NCBI RefSeq assembly: GCF_014642075.1
Contig: NZ_BMIK01000011.1
Location: 65,550-129,549 of the forward strand
Direction: 5' to 3'
Origin: Parapedobacter defluvii
Lineage (GTDB): Bacteria > Bacteroidota > Bacteroidia > Sphingobacteriales > Sphingobacteriaceae
DNA: 64,000 nucleotides
Shown: positions 52,861 to 61,281 of the stretch, piece by piece
Position numbering within the stretch: position 1 is the first letter of the stretch
Layout: each line of letters opens with the position of its first letter
Made by a program: the position numbers and the translations under genes
Notes under the pieces: model-generated
Seen by the model: the letters and a program-made list of their open reading frames with translations, nothing else
Told to the model about the DNA's origin: nothing
The model's database searches: none

Positions 52861-54405
52861 ATGTCTCGTACAATCTACCCCCTATTTTTGGCGCTATTCC
52901 TGTCTTTTTTTGGTTCGTGCTCAAAGGATAAATATGCAATCCAAGCGGATGATGACCCTGATGTGGATTTAAATCCAAAGCCCGATCTGGGAACACCTTT
53001 GGGGTTAGGGGGGCTATTCTTGTATGGTTCCAACATGGGATATTATTCTGGTTGGTCCGATGAACAATTGGCGGAAATGTTGATGGGCAATGCAGCAAAG
53101 GATATCGCAGGAGCAGGGGTGAACAGCCTGCGTCCAGCTATGTATGATCATTTTGTAGAACGGTGGGGTTATGACATCCGGGTACATACTTTTGAAACTT
53201 ACCGGACACTGGGTGGTAAAAATCACACCATCTTTCTTAATGGGCCTGCGGATGCACATAGGGATCAAAGCCGATACTGCGATGGCGTCCAGTCGCAGAC
53301 CTTTGCCAACTTGTATGAACCCATATGGTCATCAGATGGAGAAGTGAATCCGAATAACTATTATGCCAGCTATGTATACAATGTGGTAAAAACGTACAGT
53401 CCTTATGTGAAGTATTGGGAGGTCTGGAACGAACCGGATTACACCAACAACTGGTCGGCTACCCAAACGTGGTCCAAATCAGATCCCAACCCCTGCGACC
53501 TTACTAATTTTGCTGCACCTATACAGTCCTATGTGCGGATGCTTAGAGTCACCTACGAAATTGTCAAACACCTAGATAGCGAAGGAGTGGTCTGTGTCGG
53601 TGGATTGGGCTACTCCGGTTTTTTGGAAGCCATATTACGTAACACCGATAACCCAAGTGGAGGAAGTGTAAGTGCCGATTATCCAAAAAAAGGTGGTGAG
53701 TGGTTCGATGGGTTAAGTTACCACGTGTATCCGATGTATTACTTGGGCAGTGATCAACATTCCGATGCAGCGGCTGCAGCGGTAGTTAGCCATAAAAATG
53801 GGTTTCAGGATGTGCTGGATAAATATGGCTATGATGGAACGGCTAATCCAGCAAAAGAATTTATTGTCACAGAGGTCAATATTCCTCGCAAAGCCATTAA
53901 TGGCTATGTTGGCGGAGATGAAGTGCAGCGAAACTTTTTGATCAAAGCGGCTGTTGTTGCGCAGAAGGCAGGCGTTCGTGGACTGTATATTTATGGCCCT
54001 GCTGAAAGTAAGTCCTTGGCTCAAGCTACTGACCCTTATCAAGCGATGGGACTTTATCAGCAGATCACGTCCGGTCCTTACCATGCAACCATTACGCCGG
54101 GAGGGGTTGCATGGCGCACAGTTAGCCACTTGCTAAGCAGCCGCCAATACGATCCGGCTGCAACAACCCGCCTGCAATTGCCCTCTCATATCGACGGCGG
54201 AGCGTTTTATTCTGTTAATGACAAAGATTATATCTATGTATTGTGGGCAAAAACCAGCGGCACATCGGAAACCACAACGGCCGAATACAGTTTCCCTGCA
54301 TCGTTCAATATAAAGAATGCTACGCAGTTCAATTGGGAAAATAAGCAGACCGGTGTATCCAGTCCCCTTAAATTGACTGGTTCACCGGTGTTTATCAAAC
54401 CCTAA
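52861..54405 (+). CDS. Secreted glycoside hydrolase-like lipoprotein (clan GH-A type)
   Basis: A protein of 514 residues. The lipoprotein signal is LFLALFLSFFGSC with Cys20, then an Asp/Pro-rich spacer. The barrel has the acid/base motif YWEVWNEPDYTNNW with Glu191 and a second Glu in EFIVTEVNIPR at Glu338, which fits clan GH-A (GH39/GH5-like). The C-terminal part (about 430-514) is a small beta domain. It should hydrolyse a polysaccharide or glycoside outside the cell. It is a single gene without SusC/D or sugar-transport neighbours, so the substrate is open. Confidence 0.75.
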   Translation: MSRTIYPLFLALFLSFFGSCSKDKYAIQADDDPDVDLNPKPDLGTPLGLGGLFLYGSNMGYYSGWSDEQLAEMLMGNAAKDIAGAGVNSLRPAMYDHFVERWGYDIRVHTFETYRTLGGKNHTIFLNGPADAHRDQSRYCDGVQSQTFANLYEPIWSSDGEVNPNNYYASYVYNVVKTYSPYVKYWEVWNEPDYTNNWSATQTWSKSDPNPCDLTNFAAPIQSYVRMLRVTYEIVKHLDSEGVVCVGGLGYSGFLEAILRNTDNPSGGSVSADYPKKGGEWFDGLSYHVYPMYYLGSDQHSDAAAAAVVSHKNGFQDVLDKYGYDGTANPAKEFIVTEVNIPRKAINGYVGGDEVQRNFLIKAAVVAQKAGVRGLYIYGPAESKSLAQATDPYQAMGLYQQITSGPYHATITPGGVAWRTVSHLLSSRQYDPAATTRLQLPSHIDGGAFYSVNDKDYIYVLWAKTSGTSETTTAEYSFPASFNIKNATQFNWENKQTGVSSPLKLTGSPVFIKP

Positions 54406-54423
54406 TACCGACGATAATGTTAA

Positions 54424-55686
54424 CTACTTATCCATTTCCTGTGCTACAGGTACCGGTGGTTTTCCTTCTTTAATGCCCAGTTTCATTAGGACAGGCACAA
54501 AGAAGGAGACAATGCCGATGATACCGATTACACTGCCGAGGATCACAAACGTCAATGTGATGCCGATGTTATCGGCAATAAATCCAGTGCCCAGTAAACC
54601 GAGCATAGAGGGCAGGAGTGCAATGCTGAAATACATCGAAAATACCCTTCCGAGCATGGAGGCATCTATCTTTTCCTGAAGTACGGTGGTAAAGCTAGCA
54701 TTATAAATGGATGCAGCGATCCCTCCGAGGACGGTAAGTGCCACGAAAAGAATGAATCCCGAAGCTGGTAGCAAACCTGAAGCGGCCAGACTGACCCCCA
54801 ATAGGATGTGCATACCGTTGATGATGGTAATTTTATTCAGCGAAGGCTTAAAGATGCCCAGTAATCCACCACCTACTAACATACCGACACCCCAGACCAC
54901 TTCGATGAGGCTCATTTCAAATTTGCCGCCACCAAAGTGCTGCAAGGTAAGCAACGGGAACAAAACGGCTACCGGCATAATGCAGAAGGTGGCCAACACG
55001 GAAAACCCGAAGAGCCACGAAATCCCTTTGTTTGACGTTACAGCGCTGATACCCAGTCGGAGATCGCGCATGACCTGCTTTATCCCCGCGCGCTGTGCTG
55101 TCTCGGCCTTTTCCGGATTCGGGATATGGACAAAAAGCAAGGAGGCAATGGCGAATAGGGCACCGCCGATGTCGAGCAGTAGGACATAGCCAATATCCAT
55201 CAAGCCAATGGCCAACGCACCCAATGCCGGTCCGGCAATACTGGAAACCGATTGGATGACCTGGTTGATCCCGCTGATGCGTAGCAGCTCCGATTCCGGG
55301 GCTAATAGCGGCACAGAAGCCTGCATCGCTGGCATGTGAAAGGCCGATCCTACCGAGCGAAGGGCCAACAGGATGTAGATGAATAGCAACTCGGAATAAC
55401 CGAGGTAAAAAAGCATGGACATAATACCTGTACAGGCGGCTATAAAACCATCTGCCAATATCATGGTACGCTTGCGGTCCCAGCGGTCGATATAAACACC
55501 TGCAAAAGGCCCGATAAGTGTTTGTGGCAGGAAACCTGCGATCGCGGCAAATGCCAATACTTCGGCCGATCCCGTTTCCAGGCTCAACCAGATGATGATG
55601 GCGAAGTTGACCGCGGAACTGCTTAACAGTGATATAAATTGGCCACTCCAGATGATGGCAAACGTTCGTTTCCACGTAGGTGTCAT
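54424..55686 (-). CDS. MFS transporter
   Basis: A protein of 420 residues with 12 membrane helices. The start WKRTFAIIWSGQFISLLSSS, the cytosolic loop motif GVYIDRWDRKRTMILADGF (family motif D-R-x-x-R) and the repeated C-terminal half identify the major facilitator superfamily, MFS_3-like. Members often export drugs or siderophores. It is a single gene whose stop faces the end of the glycosidase gene 18 bases away. Confidence 0.88.
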   Translation of the reverse strand: MTPTWKRTFAIIWSGQFISLLSSSAVNFAIIIWLSLETGSAEVLAFAAIAGFLPQTLIGPFAGVYIDRWDRKRTMILADGFIAACTGIMSMLFYLGYSELLFIYILLALRSVGSAFHMPAMQASVPLLAPESELLRISGINQVIQSVSSIAGPALGALAIGLMDIGYVLLLDIGGALFAIASLLFVHIPNPEKAETAQRAGIKQVMRDLRLGISAVTSNKGISWLFGFSVLATFCIMPVAVLFPLLTLQHFGGGKFEMSLIEVVWGVGMLVGGGLLGIFKPSLNKITIINGMHILLGVSLAASGLLPASGFILFVALTVLGGIAASIYNASFTTVLQEKIDASMLGRVFSMYFSIALLPSMLGLLGTGFIADNIGITLTFVILGSVIGIIGIVSFFVPVLMKLGIKEGKPPVPVAQEMDK

Positions 55687-55960
55687 GGTATCAAGAATTC
55701 GTTATCGCCTTCTGAAAATGCAACGTCGCAAATCCGGGAAAGGCAAGGGTTAAAACTAAAACATAAAAAAACAGATTGTTTCAGGAGAAAACCTGAAAAA
55801 AGGGAACACCGAAGGCTACGCTGTCGGTGGCCTCAAGCCCTGTCCCGATAATGTGGGGCTACTTGAATGCTTTGTGCCAATTTCATTGGGATCAATTTTG
55901 TGCGTGCGAAGATACGGCAATTATTCTTAAATTTGCTTTTTTTTATAAAAATAGTGCCAC

Positions 55961-57964
55961 ATGAAGAAGTATGTAATCCTGGTAGCTTTTACGCTCGCTA
56001 CCGCAGCAGCCTCTGCCCAACAGCCTCACGCCATTAACCTGGAGTTTATGGACACTTCGGTGCGCCCCCAGGACGATTTCTATAATTACGTGAACGGAAA
56101 TTGGATGAAAACGGTGGAGATACCCTCAGACCAATCGCGTTGGGGGAGCTTCAATGAACTCATTGAGAAGACCAATGAAGCTACCCTGAAAATCTTACAG
56201 GAATCGTTGGAACAAACCAATCCAAAAGGATCGGACAGGCAAAAAATTGCAGATCTGTACCGGAGTTATACCGATTTCGATGCGCGGGATAAGGTAGGTA
56301 TCGGGCCGATTAGGCCTTTCCTTCAAAAAGTAGATGCCATTCGGGACTTCGACGACCTGTATCGGTACCTCGTAGAAATGGCACCCATCGGGGGGAATCC
56401 GTTTTTCAGTGCAAGTGTATCGGCGCACATGAAAAACAGCAACGTTAATGCAATTTACCTGGGTGCCGCCAGCCTTGGATTGGGAAGAGCCTATTACCAA
56501 AAAGAAGACGAAGCCAACGCCAAGACCTTGGTAAATTATCAAAATTACATCAATACACTGTTTCCCAAGGTTGGGCAACTGACGCGCGACTTAAAAGGGC
56601 CAAAGATTGTTGCGTTTGAAAAAGAACTGGCAAGCCACATGCTCACCGTAGAGCAGGTCCGCAATGCATCGCTTCGCTACAATCCGGTGGCGGTGTCCGA
56701 TCTGAAAAAGATGGTAAAAAATATTGATCTCGCGCAATATCTTTCGGATTTGGGATTCAGAGCGGATACGGTCATCATCGGTGAATTGGCTTATTACAAG
56801 GCGCTTGACAAGGTGCTGAAACCTGAAAACCTAGAAGTGATTAAAGATCTTCTGCGTTTTGAGATTGCAAATGGTGCGGCCACAAGCCTTACCCGAGAGC
56901 TGGATCAAATCAGTTTCGATTTTTGGGGAAAGACATTGAATGGGCAAAAAGAACAGCGTTCTTTGGATAAGCGGGGACTGCAATTCGTAAATGGAACGGC
57001 AGGGGAGCTGCTGGGAAAATTGTATGTGGACCGTCATTTTCCGGCAGAGGCGAAAAGTGCTGCAGAAGAATTGGTTACCTACCTTAGAAAGTCTTTCGCA
57101 CACCGGATCGGCCAACTGCAATGGATGTCTGCCGAGACCAAGGAAAAGGCATTGGAGAAGTTGGATAAGTTTAATGTGAAAATCGGATACCCCGATAAGT
57201 GGAAAGATTATTCTAAACTTGAAGTCGGTACTTCCCTGTTTGAAAACGTGCTGAATGCCCGCCGCTGGCGGTTTGAGGAAAACCGGGCCAAGCAGGATAA
57301 GCCGGTAGATAAAACCGAATGGGGGATGACGCCGCAGACGGTTAATGCATATTACAGTCCCCTTTACAACGAGATTGTCTTCCCTGCCGCAATTTTGCAG
57401 CCACCGTTTTACGACTATAAAGCGGATCCCGCAGTCAATTTTGGAGGTATCGGCGCCGTGATCGGCCACGAGCTATCGCACGGATTTGACGACAGCGGTT
57501 CGCAGTATGATGGAGACGGAAATCTTAACAACTGGTGGACCGAGGAGGATAAAACCAAATTCGAAGCTGCAACAGCTGCGCTGGCAGCCCAGTTTGAAGC
57601 CTACGAACCGATACCGGGTGTTTTTGTGAACGGACGGTTTACGCTGGGCGAGAACATTGGTGACCTGGGAGGTGTATCTGTTGCTTATGAAGCCTTGCAG
57701 ATGTACCTGAAAGACAAGGGCGAGCCCGGGAAGATTGATGGTTTTACGCAGCAACAGCGTTTCTTCCTTTCGTGGGCAACTATCTGGCGTACCAAAACCA
57801 CGGAGGCATTTGTGGTCAATCAGGTAAAAACAGACCCGCATTCCCCTGCCCAATACCGGGCTGTTGGTCCGCTCGTAAATGTTGATGCGTTTTATGAAGC
57901 ATTTGATATCCGGGAGGGTGACAAATTGTTTGTTCCGAAAGAAAAGCGCATCGTGATCTGGTGA
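55961..57964 (+). CDS. M13-family zinc metallopeptidase (neprilysin/PepO-like)
   Basis: A protein of 667 residues. A signal peptide ends near ASA (VILVAFTLATAAASAQQ). The zinc site HELSH is in IGAVIGHELSHGFDDSG near 503-507, the third ligand Glu is in GENIGDLGGV near 566, and the substrate Asn-Ala-Tyr motif is in VNAYYSPLYNEIVFPA. The length is normal for the family. It cleaves short peptides, in the periplasm or at the cell surface. A -7 box TAAATTTG (55928-55935) lies 25 bases before the start. A strong terminator follows. Confidence 0.93.
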   Translation: MKKYVILVAFTLATAAASAQQPHAINLEFMDTSVRPQDDFYNYVNGNWMKTVEIPSDQSRWGSFNELIEKTNEATLKILQESLEQTNPKGSDRQKIADLYRSYTDFDARDKVGIGPIRPFLQKVDAIRDFDDLYRYLVEMAPIGGNPFFSASVSAHMKNSNVNAIYLGAASLGLGRAYYQKEDEANAKTLVNYQNYINTLFPKVGQLTRDLKGPKIVAFEKELASHMLTVEQVRNASLRYNPVAVSDLKKMVKNIDLAQYLSDLGFRADTVIIGELAYYKALDKVLKPENLEVIKDLLRFEIANGAATSLTRELDQISFDFWGKTLNGQKEQRSLDKRGLQFVNGTAGELLGKLYVDRHFPAEAKSAAEELVTYLRKSFAHRIGQLQWMSAETKEKALEKLDKFNVKIGYPDKWKDYSKLEVGTSLFENVLNARRWRFEENRAKQDKPVDKTEWGMTPQTVNAYYSPLYNEIVFPAAILQPPFYDYKADPAVNFGGIGAVIGHELSHGFDDSGSQYDGDGNLNNWWTEEDKTKFEAATAALAAQFEAYEPIPGVFVNGRFTLGENIGDLGGVSVAYEALQMYLKDKGEPGKIDGFTQQQRFFLSWATIWRTKTTEAFVVNQVKTDPHSPAQYRAVGPLVNVDAFYEAFDIREGDKLFVPKEKRIVIW

Positions 57965-57989
57965 TGATTCGCTGCTGATACACAAAATG

Positions 57990-58018
57990 GCCGATCCATT
58001 CCGGGATCGGCTTTTTTT
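57990..58018 (+). terminator. Intrinsic terminator after the M13 peptidase gene
   Basis: GCCGATCC (57990-57997) and GGATCGGC (58004-58011) form a stem around a six-base loop, followed by seven T (58012-58018). Confidence 0.92.
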
Positions 58019-58104
58019 GCAGGGATCAGAGCCTACGGATTGTCGTAGATATTTTTGATTCGTGTCCGGAATTCGCCGTATCTTCGTGCGTCGTTTTTCA
58101 AAAT

Positions 58105-58479
58105 ATGTTAAAAAAGGCCATCCTGACCGTGGGGCTGCTGGTGCTGTCCAACGCGTTTATGACGCTTGCCTGGTACGGGCACCTGAAGTTCAAGGAAATG
58201 AACTGGTTCAATAACTTAGGGTTGGTTGGCGTAATTTTCATCAGTTGGGGTATTGCGCTTTTTGAGTACTCGCTCCAGGTGCCTGCCAACCGGATCGGCT
58301 TCAGTGAAAACGGCGGACCGTTCAACCTGTGGCAGCTGAAAGTCATTCAGGAAGTTATCACGCTGACGGTCTTCTCCGTATTCGCCATCGTTTTCTTCAA
58401 AAACGAACCCCTCCGCATCAATCACCTCATTGGTTTCGTATTTCTGGTATTGGCTGTGTACTTTATCTTTAAGAAGTAA
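58105..58479 (+). CDS. DUF486 (DMT-type) small membrane protein
   Basis: A protein of 124 residues with four helices, starting KAILTVGLLVLSNAFMTLAW and ending VFLVLAVYFIFKK. The YGHLKF, SWGIALFEYSLQVPANRIG and QLKVIQEVITLTVF blocks are the DUF486 signature. Function unknown; related to drug/metabolite transporters. It is a single gene. Confidence 0.88.
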   Translation: MLKKAILTVGLLVLSNAFMTLAWYGHLKFKEMNWFNNLGLVGVIFISWGIALFEYSLQVPANRIGFSENGGPFNLWQLKVIQEVITLTVFSVFAIVFFKNEPLRINHLIGFVFLVLAVYFIFKK

Positions 58480-58795
58480 GACCATTTCAACCTGGGGAGA
58501 TAAGGCACATCCGGATACGTTGCGGAACGGATAAAAAGCAAAAAAACCTTGTTAGTTTAAATCATTTCCGTCATTTTTGTAGTGGAGATAGCGAATGCAA
58601 ATGGCATTGCGTACTTTATTTCGTGAAACCGATTCCCTGATTTATTGCCCGCTATATGAAGTGGGAACGCTCCGCACGATAGGGAATTGAAGCAATTTTT
58701 TCAGGTAACGATTGCTCGTTTGTATCCATGCCCTTGTTTAAAGGGTGTTCCCTTTTATTTTTTTGCGTAGCCATCGATGCCCAAAGCGATTTCGG
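58480..58795. other. Intergenic stretch of 316 bases without a recognised feature
   Basis: No open frame of note and no RNA gene was seen. A TTG-rich part near 58550 and ATTTTTG at 58573-58579 are only poor promoter matches. An in-frame ATG-like extension of the sulfotransferase begins at 58745 but has a basic, unconserved stretch and was not used. Confidence 0.45.
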
Positions 58796-59584
58796 ATGAA
58801 GTTATTTTGGAAACATAAATCACCAAAGCATTTGGTATTCATTGCAGGTTGTCCCCGTTCGGGTACGTCGTGGACCTGGGGTTTGTTGTCGTCCTTCAAA
58901 CAGGTGGAGCCGCTCCTTATCGAGGATTTTCCCACCCTGGCAAAACGACACAGCGTCAAACAGATGAAAACAGGTGCGGGGTTTGTCACCACGGAAACGG
59001 GCATTTTTCATTGGAACCTCACAGACCGCGAAATCCGTCAAGGTATCGCCGAAAAGGCGCGCCGGTATCCCGGTGCGGTATTGCTGGAGAAAACACCGGC
59101 TAACGCGTTGCAGCTCGATCGTATCACGACCTTGTTTCCGAAAGCGAAAATCATTCATGTCATCCGCGATCCGCGCGCCGTCGTCAACAGCATGTTGCGG
59201 AGTACATTCAGCAGCGGACTGCGGTTAGCCCATACGGTTTCAGAAGCCATTGCGTTATACCGGCGGTATGCGGAGGCCGCTGAACCTTATAAGAGCTATG
59301 AACATCTGATGCGTATACACTACGAGTCGCTTTGGCGCGATCCGTTTAAGGAACTGGGAAGGATCTGCCGTTTTATTGGGGTCGATGCGAGCAGGGAAGA
59401 CCTGGAACAGGTGGTTAAAGCCAATACTGCAAAAGCACAGACGCTAGCAAGCAATGATTTCAGAAAAGGAAAAATCAATTCGTATTGCGAGGAATTAGAT
59501 AAACGGGGCTTGCTGCAGATTGAGCAAGAGCTGGCGGATGTGTTTGACACATATGGCTACCCATTCGAGGTGAAACAGATTTGA
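58796..59584 (+). CDS. Sulfotransferase (PAPS-dependent)
   Basis: From the ATG at 58796 (MKLFWKHKSPKHLVFI) the protein has 262 residues. The 5'-phosphosulfate loop is FIAGCPRSGTSWTW and the 3'-phosphate block is KIIHVIRDPRAVVNSML, both standard for PAPS-dependent enzymes. The C-terminal part has GRICRFIGVDASRED. It moves sulfate from PAPS to a hydroxyl or amino group of a sugar, lipid or other small molecule. The APS kinase gene follows after 4 bases, so donor and transferase are made together. The substrate is unknown; surface glycans or capnine-type lipids are possible. Confidence 0.85.
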   Translation: MKLFWKHKSPKHLVFIAGCPRSGTSWTWGLLSSFKQVEPLLIEDFPTLAKRHSVKQMKTGAGFVTTETGIFHWNLTDREIRQGIAEKARRYPGAVLLEKTPANALQLDRITTLFPKAKIIHVIRDPRAVVNSMLRSTFSSGLRLAHTVSEAIALYRRYAEAAEPYKSYEHLMRIHYESLWRDPFKELGRICRFIGVDASREDLEQVVKANTAKAQTLASNDFRKGKINSYCEELDKRGLLQIEQELADVFDTYGYPFEVKQI

Positions 59585-59588
59585 AAAT

Positions 59589-60128
59589 ATGATTATCCAA
59601 CTGACAGGGCTTTCCGGCGCCGGTAAATCGACCATTGCACAGCATGTAGCAGGGAAGCTGGTCTCATCGGGTATACCCGCGGAGGTGATTGATGGCGACC
59701 GCTACCGAAAAACCGTATGCAAAGACCTGGGGTTCTCCAAGAAAGACCGGTGCGAGAATATCCGCCGTTTGGGTAAAATTGCAGCGGAGAAAGCCCGGGC
59801 GGGCAATGTGGTCATCTTAGCTGCCATTAATCCCTACGAGGAAGTCCGCCGTGAACTCGCACAGCAGTATCAGGCGAAGACGGTATTCATTGACTGCAAC
59901 CTGCCAACGTTGATCAACCGCGACACCAAGGGGTTGTACTACCGGGCCATGCTGCCCCCGTCTCATCCTGACAAACTTCTGAATTTGACGGGCGTAAACG
60001 ACACGTATGAAGCCCCCAACTGCCCCGACCTGGTACTTAGGACCGATCAGGAGCAATTGGAGGAATCCGCAGGTAAATTATACCGGTACATCGTGTCCCG
60101 GCTTCCTGCTGCGTTTATTTCGCGGTAG
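59589..60128 (+). CDS. cysC: Adenylylsulfate kinase
   Basis: A protein of 179 residues. The P-loop is QLTGLSGAGKSTIAQ and the APS-binding region is DGDRYRKTVCKDLGFSKKDR, with the characteristic C-terminal RDTKGLYYRAML. It phosphorylates APS to PAPS. Usual members have about 170-200 residues. No ATP sulfurylase or PAPS reductase lies nearby, and cysteine synthesis genes are far away, so with the adjacent sulfotransferase this looks like a sulfonation module rather than assimilation. Its stop lies just inside the convergent tag gene. Confidence 0.92.
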   Translation: MIIQLTGLSGAGKSTIAQHVAGKLVSSGIPAEVIDGDRYRKTVCKDLGFSKKDRCENIRRLGKIAAEKARAGNVVILAAINPYEEVRRELAQQYQAKTVFIDCNLPTLINRDTKGLYYRAMLPPSHPDKLLNLTGVNDTYEAPNCPDLVLRTDQEQLEESAGKLYRYIVSRLPAAFISR

Positions 60129-60669
60129 CCCACATAGGTTTCAACTTCAGTATTTGTGAATGCACGGGGCAATGGGTGGCGTGCGCACCTGGCAGGTAGC
60201 CCGTACTCATCAGAAACTCGTTGACGATTTCCCCTCCGGTGAATTTAAAGGTCTTCTTGAACAGCTTCATCCACTCGGGCAGTGTTTTGGGATGATGATG
60301 TTCCAGCCATTTTTCAAAGGATCCATATTCTTCTTGCAGTTGAAGTATCGCTTTCGCATTTTCAATCGCTGCGTTGATTTTAAGACCATTGCGGATAATT
60401 CCTGCATCGGCCAATAGCCGCTGCCGGTCCGTTTCGGTATATGCTGCTACTTTTCCGATATCAAAGTTATCATAGGCTTTGCGGAAGGCTTCTTCCTTAC
60501 GCAGAATGGTTTCCCAGCTCAGTCCGGCTTGGTTGATTTCCATAATGAGTCTTCCGAACAGTTCGTTGTCATCGTGGAGGGGGAACCCGTAGTGGTTGTC
60601 GTGGTAATTTTTGTGCAGCGCCTGGCGTGTTTCGGGCTGCATGGTGGGTATGTAATCGCAGTAGGACAT
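60115..60669 (-). CDS. tag: DNA-3-methyladenine glycosylase I
   Basis: A protein of 184 residues from the ATG at 60669 (MSYCDYIPTMQPETR). Zinc ligands are seen in C4 and in the C-terminal HATHCPVH; the catalytic part contains NYHDNHYGFPLHDD-type contact and LIMEINQAGLSWETIL. It removes 3-methyladenine from DNA. An in-frame upstream start at 60708 adds 13 poorly conserved residues. Its 3' end overlaps the convergent cysC gene by 14 bases (60115-60128). Confidence 0.92.
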   Translation of the reverse strand: MSYCDYIPTMQPETRQALHKNYHDNHYGFPLHDDNELFGRLIMEINQAGLSWETILRKEEAFRKAYDNFDIGKVAAYTETDRQRLLADAGIIRNGLKINAAIENAKAILQLQEEYGSFEKWLEHHHPKTLPEWMKLFKKTFKFTGGEIVNEFLMSTGYLPGAHATHCPVHSQILKLKPMWATAK

Positions 60670-60768
60670 CGTTGTAGCGTGTTGGAATATGGATGCGAAT
60701 TTAAGCAAAAAAAATTAGCATAATCCGACAGACTTACGTTTTATGTCATTTTTTATATAAGTTTAAGC

Positions 60769-61281
60769 ATGGATAAATGGTCGTCATTGATACAGGATGC
60801 TTTTTCTGACTTCTCGGTTCCCCAGCGTTGGGCCGATTTGGGATGCGGGGAAGGTACTTTTACCTACGCACTCGGCAGCCTGTTGCCTGATGGCAGCATG
60901 CTATATGCGATCGATGCCGAACCACAGAAATTGAACAAACGGGAAGGAGGGACGGATATTACTTTCCGGCAAATGGACTTCGAACGGGAACCTTTACCGT
61001 TGCAGGATCTGGACGGTATTATGCTCGCAAATGCCCTCCATTACGTGCACGATAAAAAAACCTTAATTGGCAGGCTGTCACATAGCTGTAAACCGCAACA
61101 TGCATTCCTCATTGTGGAATACGACACCCTGACCGCTAATCCGTGGGTACCATATCCCATTGATTTCCCGACATTGGTAACACTGTTCCAGCGGGTAGGC
61201 TATCGGAAGGTGGTACGACTGGGTGAACGCAAATCGCGGTATGGCGGAAAGATGTATGCTGCATGGATTGAAAATGACTAA
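60769..61281 (+). CDS. Class I SAM-dependent methyltransferase
   Basis: A protein of 170 residues. The SAM-binding block is WADLGCGEGTFTYALGSLLP, followed by YAIDAEP (acidic after strand 2) and DGIMLANALHYV (motif IV region). It is a small, complete methyltransferase fold; the substrate is unknown. Its TAA overlaps the TAG stop of the convergent ABC-F gene by the bases CTAA (61278-61281). Confidence 0.85.
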   Translation: MDKWSSLIQDAFSDFSVPQRWADLGCGEGTFTYALGSLLPDGSMLYAIDAEPQKLNKREGGTDITFRQMDFEREPLPLQDLDGIMLANALHYVHDKKTLIGRLSHSCKPQHAFLIVEYDTLTANPWVPYPIDFPTLVTLFQRVGYRKVVRLGERKSRYGGKMYAAWIEND

